DNA from: Cyrtodaria siliqua
Taxonomy: Eukaryota; Mollusca; Bivalvia; Adapedonta; Hiatellidae
Reading direction: 5' to 3'
DNA length: 64,000 bases
NCBI GenBank assembly: GCA_037043455.1
Contig: JAWPHD010001280.1
Span: 1-64,000, forward strand
This document shows positions 42,656 through 53,800 of the stretch, one piece after another. Numbering within the stretch: the stretch's first letter is position 1; each line of letters begins with the position of its first letter. Below the pieces are notes generated by a model. It was given only the letters and a program-made list of their open reading frames with translations. It had not been told where the DNA came from and searched no databases. The translations under genes were made by a program, and so were the position numbers.

Positions 42656-44463
42656 GTTACAGTAAACTCACGTATTCTTGTATTTAGACTAAGTGATAGA
42701 TATACTGGAAGTCTATAATTGTTCTACATTACAATATCATATCTATTAAGAGACCACCTGCATTAAGAGAACGCCTATATTGAGAAGCCTCCTCTATTAA
42801 GATACCACCTTTATTAAGAGATCACCTCTATTAAAAGACCACCTCTATTAACAGACCACCTAATTTAAGAGACAACCTCTTAAGAGATCACCATTTCAGT
42901 TTCCAATTATATTGTTTTCAGGGTTCTGGAAATATTTTGAAAATCCACATGCCCAGGGCAAGTGGATTTTCAAAAGTCACTTGCCCTGCCCATAATGTCA
43001 CTTGCCCCACATTTTAAGAACACTTAATTGCCCCAAAAATTGGCGCTGTACCATTATTTGTGTTAAACGGGACGGACCGCCGCATAATTTGGACCATTAT
43101 ACTTAGAAAAGGAAGGGAGAATGTATTTTATGAATTAGTTAATACATTGTATTTATTCATATAAAAAAATCAAATGGTTGCATTTTCTTCTTTTGGGTCT
43201 ATTACATATTTGTGTTACTTAAATCATAAAATGATGAGACAGTATACAAACTCATTTTATTCCGCCCTCCCACCCCACCAATCACCACACACACAACCCC
43301 ACCAATCACCACACACACAACCCCATCATTTTTGATGACCATCCAAAAAAAATGCTTGGCAGCTAGTGTATGGAACTTTTAATATGTCACAGTGTGTACA
43401 ATTAACCAGTTGACAGAAAAAAAGAAGCTATTGTATTCCTTTAAATGTGCGACAAGCAAAGAAACAAGACAAAAACGTTACGAAAAATAGTCACTTGGCC
43501 CCCAATTTCTGCAACCATGGTAACGTTTCTACGGCTTTATGTTTTAACTAAAGGGAATTAGATGAAAGCAAGAGGCATGAATAGGGGTTCCCTTACTAGG
43601 GTTTCCTAGGAATTGTTTAAGAAGTAGTAGCAGTAAAAGCGAAAGTTCAGAACTCTAAGAAAGGTTTCAGGATTGTTCCGAAATCGCGAAAACCCACACG
43701 CATATCGCTAAGTTATGCAACTTATTTGTGTAGTATGCACTTCCATATATGTTTAATTACAGACTATATCAATGAAATACACCAAATACCTCATAAAAGC
43801 GCATTGATAAACGAGTGCTTCGAGGAAAAGAAATGTATTTTCGTTACGAAAAAATCTTCGGCAAATTTATCTAAACAAAAACATAATGTCACGTGGGTCT
43901 GTCAATCATTATTTTGACACATTAAATTTGCAAATTAAGAAAGAGAGTTTTCTGATTTGATTGCTAGACGGTCCAAATGAGATTCAGAGATTATTTGGAA
44001 ATGATTTCTGAAAGTAGCTATGTTTATGGTTGGAAGGTCACGGACATAATTGACGCGATTTCATTGGCCGATGGACACACGTCTGATGGTCGTGTCAGGA
44101 TAAGTTGTTTTCAAATGGTGTGAAATGCGCGTGTGGGTTAATTAGTTGTTTATTGAAATAATCCCACAAATTAAGCTGTCTGGGGCGAGATTGTTGATTG
44201 TACGGAAAGTTGTTTGATCTTTTTAACAATCTCTAGCGGCTAGTTTGCCACTTGATTTGTTCTGGAATGGAAATGTCCGTCGGGCAAGTGGCGGGCAACC
44301 AGATTTGCGAAGGTCACTTGCCCGCACCCAAAATCCACTTGCCCGGGGCGTCGGGCAACCGTATTTCCAGAACCCTGGTTTTAAATAGAAGTGCAACTGT
44401 ATTAAGAGATCAGCTGTGTTAAAAGGTCAGTGTTTCACAACTCTCTTAATACAGGTCTGACTG
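42656..44463. mobile_element. Tigger-like remnant split by a hAT-like element
   Basis: About ten copies of an 18-bp word (TTAAGAGACCACCTCTA type) at 42750-42895 and ATTAAGAGATCAGCTGTG near 44400 are the subterminal repeats seen in the Tigger copy at 20685. The right end CAGGTCTGACTGTA (about 44450-44463) resembles its terminus plus the TA duplication. The left end is degraded. The middle is occupied by 42919-44377. Confidence 0.55.
42919..44377. mobile_element. hAT-like element, 1,459 bp, 5-bp duplication
   Basis: Perfect 16-bp inverted ends CAGGGTTCTGGAAATA (42919) and TATTTCCAGAACCCTG (to 44377), flanked by GTTTT on both sides (42914-42918, 44378-44382). The word CACTTGCCC or its complement occurs at least three times near each end, like the subterminal transposase-binding repeats of hAT elements. 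The only frame of any length (43726-43917) has no recognised domain. Related end fragments with GGGCGAGTGG occur at 56240-56327. Confidence 0.82.
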
Positions 44464-44539
44464 TATACATGTATCATTGTTGTATAAACACGTTTTCGTG
44501 TTGCAATAAGTGAATAGTAGTATTCAATATCTCCCACAG

Positions 44540-44699
44540 GCCGGCAATGGTTCCAGATGAGAGCATAACTCGTGAGTTGAGGGTACAAGAGGAACAGAAG
44601 AGGCTGAAAGATGAGGCATTCAAGCAGAAAATGATACAGATAGAGGCAGCAGAGAGGAAACAAGAAAGACTTGATAAACGGAAAGAGAAGAAAAATAAG
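44540..44699 (+). CDS. Exon 2 of unidentified coiled-coil gene
   Basis: A pyrimidine-rich acceptor (TCTCCCACAG) ends at 44539. The exon opens with one base completing a split codon, then PAMVPDESITRELRVQEEQK and a strongly charged helix ending in Lys-rich DKRKEKKNK. It ends at AATAAG|GTGACT (44699). The exon ends in phase 0, as the next exon requires. The Lys/Glu/Gln pattern with Leu/Ile spacing predicts a coiled coil, and the basic end could be a nuclear localisation signal. Codon composition is unlike the repeats on both sides, and this sequence is single copy in the window. The family is not recognised. Confidence 0.68.
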
Positions 44700-45675
44700 G
44701 TGACTGTGAAGTTACGTATATGTTAACCATGTGTGGCTAAGGATGAGGTTGTATAATTATAAAGACCATCTGTGACATCTACAGAGTTCAAAAAACAAAT
44801 TTGCTAAGTTGCATTTCTAGCTTTACTGATGTCAACGCTCTAGCACTTTGACTATGCTTCTAATCTTTACCAAACATTGCCTTAATATCGGTGATAGCTT
44901 GGACAAGTTGAAAAAACACGAATATCGGATAATAAACTTCAGAGTTATGGCCCTAATGCGTTATTTTGCCTTGTTAACACTAGCACCTTCATTTTGCATC
45001 TGATATTTACCAAACTTGGTCAGAGTTTTAATATCGATGAAAGCGAGTACAGGTTTGAAAATAAACACCAGAGTTTTAGCCCTTGACTTATTTAAAACTT
45101 CTAAACTTTGCATTTTTCATCCAATCTTCATCAAGCTTGATCAGAATGTTGATATCAATAATAAAAAACAACATGGATAAGTACGAAACCAGCCATATCT
45201 ACCTCCCAGTCACACCAAGCAAGGCCTTTTTAACCTATTTAAGTGAGGCCGAAATTTGGATTCATCCCATTTGCAAAAAATTCCCAATCTTAATAAAAAA
45301 TATTATTTTTATATAATTATATGTGACAGACTCGACATAGTTTGTATGCTAAGATAAATGCTAAATGGTCAATATTATACCTAAAACATAATTGTTTTGA
45401 ACATTTTCCCTTAAAAACATTCCCCTAAATAGTGTAAATCACACCCTTTTCCCCAATTTTGACAGTCTCGCGCTTCTTTTTACCCCTGTTTATTCTGGTA
45501 ATCGGTCATGCATACGACTCACGTTTGATTGGTTATTGATTTATTACTCAGTTGTTATGCCCTCTATGGTAATAGCGCTATAACCGTTATTATCTCGGCC
45601 AATACCGCTTGAGTCATTCAAAAAATACAAAATTCGATAGCTGTCTTTTTCTTGTTTTCAAAATACAATTTTTTT
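44700..45675 (+). other. Start of intron 2, decayed hairpin-class repeat
   Basis: 44815-45170 has repeated text (ATCTTTACCAAACATTGCC, GAGTTATGGCCCTAATGC, ATATCGATGAAAGC) related to the modules at 24690 and 25780. It is a diverged tandem-core element. From 45300 the sequence is A+T-rich with no feature. Confidence 0.5.
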
Positions 45676-47040
45676 AGCTCTACTGAACAAAGATTAGCAG
45701 AGCTTATGCCGTGGTGCTTCGTCCGTCCGTCCATCTGTCTGTCCATCCGTAAAAAAAAAATTGTGGCGACTACTCCTGAAACTACTTGACGGATTTTCAC
45801 GAAACGTCACAGGAATGATGCTCTTGATGTCTAGTTGATCCTATAATTTCAGGCCGTCCGGAAATTCAGGATGGCCTGCACGGCTAAAAATAGATTTTAA
45901 AAATGTGAAATTGTGGCGACTACTTCTCAAAAACCACAAGAATATTGATTTGGGACCTTTACTAAAATGTCTGCCTTGACATGCAGTTGTTCCTAACCAA
46001 AGTTCATTTTGATTAGATGTCAAACATGGCTGCCAGCAGCCATCTCATCTTTGTTTACATACGAGTTATATTGGAAAAAATTGTGGCGACTACTCCTGAA
46101 ACTACTTGACGGATTTTCATGAATCTTCACAGGAATGTTGCTTTTGGTGACTAGTTGATCCTACCAAAATTGCATGTTGGCCAGAAATTCAAGATGACCG
46201 CCTCGGCTAAAAATAGATTTTAACAAATTATTTTGTGGCGACTACTTCTCAGAAACCATAAGCGATATTGATTTGGAACCTTTACCAAAATGACTGCCAC
46301 GACATGTAGTTGGTCCTAACCAAAGTTCATTTTGATTGAAGGTCAAACATGGCCGCTGGCGGCCATCTTTGTTTGCATGGAGTTATATAGGAAAAACTTG
46401 TGGCAACTACTCCTGAAATGAAACTACTTGATGGAATTTCATGAAACTTCACAGGAATGTTGCTCTTGATATCTAGTTGATCCTAGCAAAATTTCAGGTC
46501 GGCCGGAAATTCAAGATGGCCGCCACAGCTAAGAATAGATTTTTAAAAAACAAGTTTTTAGCGACTTCTTCTTAAAAACTATACGTGATATTGATATGGG
46601 ACTTCCTCTAAAATGATCAGCATGACATGATGTTGGTCCTTGTTGAAAATCATTTTGATTCGTGATTAAACATGGCTGCCGCAGCTAACATTGTTTACAT
46701 AGAGTTATATAGTAAAAACTTGTAGCGAGTTTTCCTCTGAAACTACTTGACAGATTTTCAGAAATGTTGCTCTTGATGTCTGGTTGATCCTAGTAAAATT
46801 TCAGGTCTTCCGGACACGGAAATTGAAGATGGCCGCCACAGTTAAAAATAGATTTTTAAGAACAAATTTGTGTGACTACTTCTTGAAAACTATAAGTGAT
46901 ATTGATATGGGACTTCCTCTAAAATGATCAACATGACATGATGTTGGTCCTTGTTGAAAATCATTTTGATTCGTGATTAAACATGGCTGCTAAAGTTATA
47001 TAATAAAAACTTGTTGCGTCTCCTCCTCTGAAAATACTTG
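45676..47040 (+). mobile_element. AGCTCTACTG-headed element, copy C
   Basis: The head AGCTCTACTGAAC...TTAGCAGAGCT follows TTTTTTT, then GTCCGTCCGTCCATCTGTC and about four diverged 320-bp core units (GTGGCGACTACT, AAACATGGCTGCC). No tail: the element is cut at about 47040, where SINE sequence begins. Confidence 0.75.
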
Positions 47041-47160
47041 TCCACCCATGCATGAAATTTTCCGAAGGGGCATCTGTGGTCTTCCTCCGCCAATGAAAGC
47101 TGGAAAGTCGCCATATGACCTTAGATGTTGGTGTGACTATAATATCCAATTCAATTCAGT
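47041..47160 (+). mobile_element. SINE body fragment
   Basis: GAAGGGGCATCTGTGGTCTT, then CCAATGAAAGCTGGAAAGTC, GCCATATGACC and CCAATTCAATTCAG match the body and tail of the SINE at 19907. The head is absent. Confidence 0.6.
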
Positions 47161-48116
47161 ACTCGGTAATTGATGACAAAGTTAAATACCGATTGTAAAC
47201 GATTTTAATACTAGTTCACAACTCCGAACGTAAACATCGGCATACTGGCTCGAAAAGTTTAAAACAAAGACTCAAGTTTTTAGCTCGACTATTCGAAGAA
47301 TAAGAGAGCTTATGTAATCACCCCGGGATCGGCGTTGGCGTCCCACATCAAGGTTTGCGTGTAAGCTGTGTTTACAAGTCTATATCTCTTACATTTCTTA
47401 TCCTAGCACATCCAAATTTGCCCATGGGCTTCCTTATAGCATGATCTTAAAGGCTGCATAAGCAATTTTGGTTCCTGTAACCTATGGGCGCCCATGGAAC
47501 CCAAATTATGATAGCCCATAAAATGTGTCCCATTTCACATCAAATTTTACGTGTAAGCTGTGTTTACAAGTCTATATTTCTTACAATTCTTACCCTAGCA
47601 CAACCAAATTTGACCATTAGCTTCCTTATAGCATTATCTTTAGGGCTGCTTAAGTAATTTTGGTTCCTGTAACCCCTGGGCTCCCATGGAACCCAAATTC
47701 TGATAGCCCTTAAAATGTGTAGGTTTCACATCAAATTTTGCATGTAAGCTGTGTTTACAGGTCTATATCTCTTACATTTCTTGTCCTAGCTGAATTTTGG
47801 AATTGGCTTCCTTATAGTATGTTGTAAAGGGTTGGATAAGTATATTTGTCTTCTGTAAATTCTGGGCTCCCATGGAATCCAAATTGTGATGGCCCATAAA
47901 ATGTACAATAAAGGCAGATCTAGGTTTGCATGTAAGCATGTATATATCTATAATTTTGGTTTGGGATTTCTTATAGCATTATGCATCTTATTCATACTTC
48001 ACCCATATTAGGGCATGGGCTCCCTCCTCACCCCCCACCCCCTCCACTTTTTTTACATATTTCTGTGTTGTTTTAGTCAATTCTTACACATATATGTTGC
48101 CCCCCCCCGCCTCTCA

Positions 48117-48142
48117 CCCCCCCCCCCCCCCCCCCCCCCCCC
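48117..48142. repeat. Poly-C tract (26 bp)
   Basis: An uninterrupted run of 26 C follows another C9 run about 10 bp upstream, inside the AGCTCGACTATTC-headed element. The length should be treated as uncertain, because such runs are assembly-sensitive. Confidence 0.85.
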
Positions 48143-48631
48143 ACAGTCATCCAAGATGGCCGCCATGGCTTAAACTAGGTCAAATTTAAGGAAATTTCAA
48201 ACGACATCTCCTCCAAAACCACTTATTCCATTCTACTGAAATATCAGATACATGTTCCTTGGGTTGGCCTCTATCAAGTTTGTGTTTTTCGTTATCGTCA
48301 AATAATCAAAATGGCCGCCACGGCGACTCAAAGTTTACATAGAGTTATATAGGAAAAGGCTAAAAATGACATTTTTTCTGAAACCGCTTGAAGGATTTTG
48401 ATGAAACATAATCACAATGATATTTGTGATAGTCCCTCTCAGATTTGTGTTTTTCGCGGCCGCCAGTCATCCAAGATGGCCGCCATAGCTAAAACTAGGT
48501 AAAATTTAAGGAAATTTCAAACGACATCTCCGAAACCACTTATTATGGCTCCCCCACACAAAGTGTGGTAGGGGAGCCATATTGATTTTGTGCTTTCTGT
48601 CTGTCTGTTTCTCTGCGTGTCTGTGTCACAA

Positions 48632-51600
48632 ACGATGTCCGATCAATAACTAGAAAATGGTTGGACCTAGGGTCCTCAAACTTGGAAGGATGGTTGGTCA
48701 TGACAAGTAGATGACCCCTATTGATTTTGGGGTCACTAGGTCAAAGGTCAATGTTGCGGTGACATTGACTATCAAAACGATGTCCGATCAATAACTAGAG
48801 AATGGTTGGACCTAGGGTCCTCAAACTTGGAAGGATGGTTGGTCATGACAAGTAGATGACCGCTATTGATTTTGGGGGCACTAGGTCAAAGGTCAATGTT
48901 GTGGTGACATTGACTATCAAAACGATGTCCGATCAATAACTAGAGAATGGTTAGACCTAGGGTCCTCAAACTTGGAAGGAATGTTGGTCATGACAAGTAG
49001 ATGACCCCTATTGATTTTGGGGTCACTAGGTCAAGGGTCAATGTTGCGGTGACATTGACTATCAAAACGATGTCCGATCAATAACTAGAGAATGGTTGGA
49101 CCTAGGGTCCTCAAACTTGGAAGGATGGTTGGTCATGACAAGTAGATGACCCCTATTGATTTTGGGGTCACTAGGTCAAAGGTCAATGTTGCGGTGACAT
49201 TGACTATCAAAACGATGTCCGATCAATAACTAGAGAATGGTTGGACCTAGGGTCCTCAAACTTGGAAGGATGGTTGGTCATGACAAGTAGATGACCCCTA
49301 TTGATTTTGGGGTCACTAGGTCAAAGGTCAAGGTTGCGGTGACATTGACTATCAAAACGATGTCCGATCAATAACTAGAGAATGGTTGGACCTAGGGTCC
49401 TCAAACTTGGAAGGTTGGTTGGTCATGACAAGTAAATGACCCCTATTGATTTTGGGGTCACTAGGTCAAAGGTCAAGGTTGCAGTGACATTGACTATCAA
49501 AACGATGTCCGATCAATAACTAGAGAATGGTTGGACCTAGGGTCCTCAAACTTGGAAGGAATGTTGGTCATGACAAGTAGATGACCGCTATTGATTTTGG
49601 GGTCACTAGGTCAAGGGTCAATGTTGCGGTGACATTGACTATCAAAACGATGTCCGATCAATAACTAGAGAATGGTTGGACCTAGGGTCCTCAAACTTGG
49701 AAGGATGGTTGGTCATGACAAGTAAATGACCCCTATCAATTTTGGGGTCACTAGGTCAAAGGTCAAGGTTGCGGTGACATTGACTATCAAAACGATGTCC
49801 GATCAATAACTAGAGAATGGTTGGACCTAGGGTCCTCAAACTTGGAAGGATGGTTGGTCATGACAAGTAGATGACCGCTATTGATTTTGGGGTCACTAGG
49901 TCAAGGGTCAATGTTGCGGTGACATTGACTATCAAAACGATGTCCTATCAATAACTAGAGAATGGTTGGACCTAGGGTCCTCAAACTTGGAAGGATGGTT
50001 GGTCATGACAAGTAGATGACCCCTATTGATTTTGGGGTCACTAGGTCAAAGGTCAAGGTTGCGGTGACATTGACTATCAAAACGATGTCTCATCAATAAC
50101 TAGAGAATGGTTGGACCTAGGGTCCTCACTTGGAAGGATGGTTGGTCATGTCAAGTAGATGACCCCTATTGATTTTGGGGACACTAGGTCAAAGGTCAAT
50201 GTTGCGGTGACATTGACTATCAAAACGATGTCCTATCAATAACTAGAGAATGGTTGGACCTAGGGTCCTCAAACTTGGAAGGATGGTTGGTCATGACAAG
50301 TAGATGACCCCAATTGATTTTGGGGTCACTAGGTCAAAGGTCAAGGTTGCGGTGACATTGACTATCAAAACGATGTCCGATCAATAACTAGAGAATGGTT
50401 GGACCTAGGGTCCTCAAACTTGGAAGGATGGTTGGTCATGACAAGTAGATGACCGCTATTGATTTTGGGGGCACTAGGTCAAAGGTCAATGTTGTGGTGA
50501 CATTGACTATCAAAACGATGTCCGATCAATAACTAGAGAATGGTTAGACCTAGGGTCCTCAAACTTGAAAGGATGGTTGGTCATGACAAGTAGATGACCC
50601 CTATTGATTTTGGGGTCACTAGGTCAAAGGTCAATGTTGCGGTGACATTGACTATCAAAACGATGTCCGATCAATAACTAGAGAATGGTTGGACCTAGGG
50701 TCCTCAAACTTGGAAGGATGGTTGGTCATGACAAGTAGATGACCCCTATTGATTTTGGGGTCACTAGGTCAAAGGTCAATGTTGCGGTGACATTGACTAT
50801 CAAAACGATGTCCGATCAATAACTAGAGAATGGTTGGACCTAGGGTCCTCAAACTTGGAAGGATGGTTGGTCATGACAAGTAAATGACCCCTATCGATTT
50901 TGGGGTCACTAGGTCAAAGGTCAAGGTTGCGGTGACATTGACTATCAAAACGATGTCCGATCAATAACTAGAGAATGGTTGGACCTAGGGTCCTCAAACT
51001 TGGAAGAAATGTTGGTCATGACAAGTAGATGACCGCTATTGATTTTGGGGTCACTAGGTCAAGGGTCAATGTTGCGGTGACATTGACTATCAAAACGATG
51101 TCCGATCAATAACTAGAGAATGGTTGGACCTAGGGTCCTCAAACTTGGATGGATGGTTGGTCATGACAAGTAAATGACCCCTATTGATTTTGGGGTCACT
51201 AGGTCAAAGGTCAAGGTTGCGGTGACATTGACTATCAAAACGATGTCCGATCAATAACTAGAGAATGGTTGGACCTAGGGTCCTCAAACTTGGAAGGATG
51301 GTTGGTCATGACAAGTAGATGACCGCTATTGATTTTGGGGTCACTAGGTCAAGGGTCAATGTTGCGGTGACATTGACTATCAAAACGATGTCCGATCAAT
51401 AACTAGAGAATGGTTGGACCTAGGGTCCTCAAACTTGGAAGGATGGTTGGTCATGACAAGTAGATGACCCCTATTGATTTTGGGGTCACTAGGTCAAAGG
51501 TCAAGGTTGCGGTGACATTGACTATCAAAACGATGTCTCATCAATAACTAGAGAATGGTTGGACCTAGGGTCCTCACTTGGAAGGATGGTTGGTCATGTC

Positions 51601-52340
51601 AAGTAGATGACCCCTATTGATTTTGGGGACACTAGGTCAAAGGTCAATGTTGCGGTGACATTGACTATCAAAACGATGTCCTATCAATAACTAGAGAATG
51701 GTTGGACCTAGGGTCCTCAAACTTGGAAGGATGGTTGGTCATGACAAGTAGATGACCCCAATTGATTTTGGGGTCACTAGGTCAAAGGTCAAGGTTGCGG
51801 TGACATTGACTATCAAAACGATGTCCGATCAATAACTAGAGAATGGTTGGACCTAGGGTCCTCAAACTTGGAAGGATGGTTGGTCATGACAAGTAGATGA
51901 CCCCTATTGATTTTGGAGTCACTAGATCAAAGGTCAAGGTTGCGGTGACATTGACTATCAAAACGATGTCCGATCAATAACTAGAGAATGGTTGGACCTA
52001 GGGTCCTCAAACTTGGAAGGATGGTTGGTCATGACAAGTAGATGACCACTATTGATTTTGGGGTCACTAGGTCAAAGGTCAATGTTGCGGTGACATTGAC
52101 TATCAAAACAATGTCCGATCAATAACTAGAGAATAGTTGGACCTAGGGTCCTCAAACTTGGAAGGATCGTTGGTCATGACAAGTAGATGACCCCTATTGA
52201 TTTTGGGGTCACTAGGTCAATGGTCAAGGTTGCGGTGACATTGAATATCTAAACGATGTCCGATCAATAACTAGAGAATGGTTGGACCTAGGGTCCTCAA
52301 ACTTGGAAGGATGGTTGGTCATGACCAGTAGATGACCCCT
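48632..52340 (+). repeat. 145-bp satellite array, about 25 units, with higher-order repeats
   Basis: The unit begins ACGATGTCCGATCAATAACT and includes AGAATGGTTGGACCTAGGGT, CCTCAAACTTGGAAGGATGG and GGTCACTAGGTCAAAGGTC. Variant units recur at fixed distance. The pair with TGTCTCATCAATAAC and a 3-bp deletion (TCCTCACTTGG) appears at about 50081 and 51529 (1,448 bp, ten units). The GGGGGCACTAGG plus GGTTAGACC pair appears at about 48855 and 50448 (1,593 bp, eleven units). Blocks of ten or eleven units were therefore duplicated. Confidence 0.92.
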
Positions 52341-52350
52341 ATTTATTTTT

Positions 52351-53611
52351 AGCTCTACTGATCAGAGATCAGCAGAGCTTATGCCGTGGTGCGGTGTCCG
52401 TCGTTCGTCTGTCCGTCCGTCCGTCCGTTAACCTTTTTTTTGTAGCGACTACTCCTCTGAAACTACTGAATGGATTTTCATGAAACTTTACAGAAATGTT
52501 GCCCATGAAGTCTAGTTGATCCTAGCAAAAATTCATGTAGATGTGAAATCCAAGATGGCCGCCAAATCTAAAAATAGGTTTTTAAAAAACAAGTTTGTAG
52601 CGACTACTTCTTGAAAACTCTAAGGGATATTGCTATGGGACTTTTTCTAAAATGATCAGCATGACATGATGTTGGTCCTTGTCGAAAATCGTTTTGATTC
52701 GACGTTAAACATGGCTGCTAGCGGCCATCTTTGTTTACATAGAGTTATATAATGAAAACTTGTAGCGACTACTCCTCTGAAACTACTTGACGGATTTTCA
52801 TGAAACTTCACAGGAATGTTGCTCTTGATGTCTAATTGATCCTAGCAAAATTTCAGTTCGGCCGGAAATTCAAGATGGCCGCCACGGCTAAAAATAGATT
52901 TTTAAAAAATAAGTTTGTAGCGACTTCTTCTTGAAAACTATAAGAGATATTGATATGGGACTTTTTCTAAAATGATCATGATGTTGGTCCTTGTCGAAAA
53001 TAGTTTTGATTCGACGTTAAACATGGCTGCCAGCGGCCATCTTTGTTTACATAGAGTTATATAATGAAAACTTGTAGCGACTACTCCTCTGAAACTACTT
53101 GACGGATTTTCATGAAACTTCACAGGAATGTTGCTCTTGATGTCTTATTGATCCTAGCAAAATTTCAGGTCGGCCGGAAATTCAAGATGGCCGCCACGGC
53201 TAGAAATAGATTTTTAAAAAATGAGTTTGTAGCGACTACTTCTTGAAAACTACAAGAGATATTGATATGGGACTTTTTCTAAAATGATCAGCATGACATG
53301 ATGGTTATCCGAGTCGAACATTATTTTGATTCAATGTTAAACATGGCTGTCAGCGGCCATCTTTGTTTACATAGAGTTATATAATGAAAACTTGTAGCGA
53401 CTACTCCTCTGAAACTACTCGACGGATTTTCATGAAACTTCACAGAAATGTTGCTCTTGATGTATTATTGATCCTAGCAAAATTTCAGGTCAGCCGGAAA
53501 TTCAAGATGGCCGCCACAGCTAAAAATAGATTTTCAAAAAAAAAGTTTGTAGCGACTTCTTCCTGAAAACAAAATCAATCAGTAGAGCTTCAAGGTCATT
53601 GACCTCTTGTT
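52351..53611 (+). mobile_element. AGCTCTACTG-headed element, copy D, complete
   Basis: The head hairpin (52351-52379) follows TATTTTT. Then come GTCCGTCCGTCCGTCCG and four core units (GTAGCGACTACT at 52442, 52762, 53074 and 53394), then CAGTAGAGCT (53580-53589), the hairpin AAGGTCA-T-TGACCTCTT, and the end near 53611. It is nearly identical to copy B except for unit number. Confidence 0.82.
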
Positions 53612-53800
53612 TTTTGTTTACTTTTTTGTTTACTTTTTTTTTAATTATTTTTTTATTTTTTTTTTATTGATTTTTTTTTATTTTTGCATAAAAAGTTTTA
53701 GGGTCGGCCCCTTAAAAAAAAATAGGGTCGGTCGGGTTACCTGAACCACACATATTTTTATGTGGCCTTACTGATACAGATAGTAGATACAGTCACAGGG
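53612..53800. repeat. T-rich stretch and GGGTCGGTCGGG repeat
   Basis: About 75 bp of T-rich DNA precede AGGGTCGGCCCC...AGGGTCGGTCGGG and ACACATATTTTTATGTGGCC. This is the inverse of the sequence at 28232-28320 and lies between copy D and the last unit of the ATGGCTCCCC element. Confidence 0.5.

Noticed and set aside
44378..44382. 8-bp hAT-type target duplication around 42919-44377
   Set aside because: Only GTTTT is shared. The three further bases differ on the two sides.
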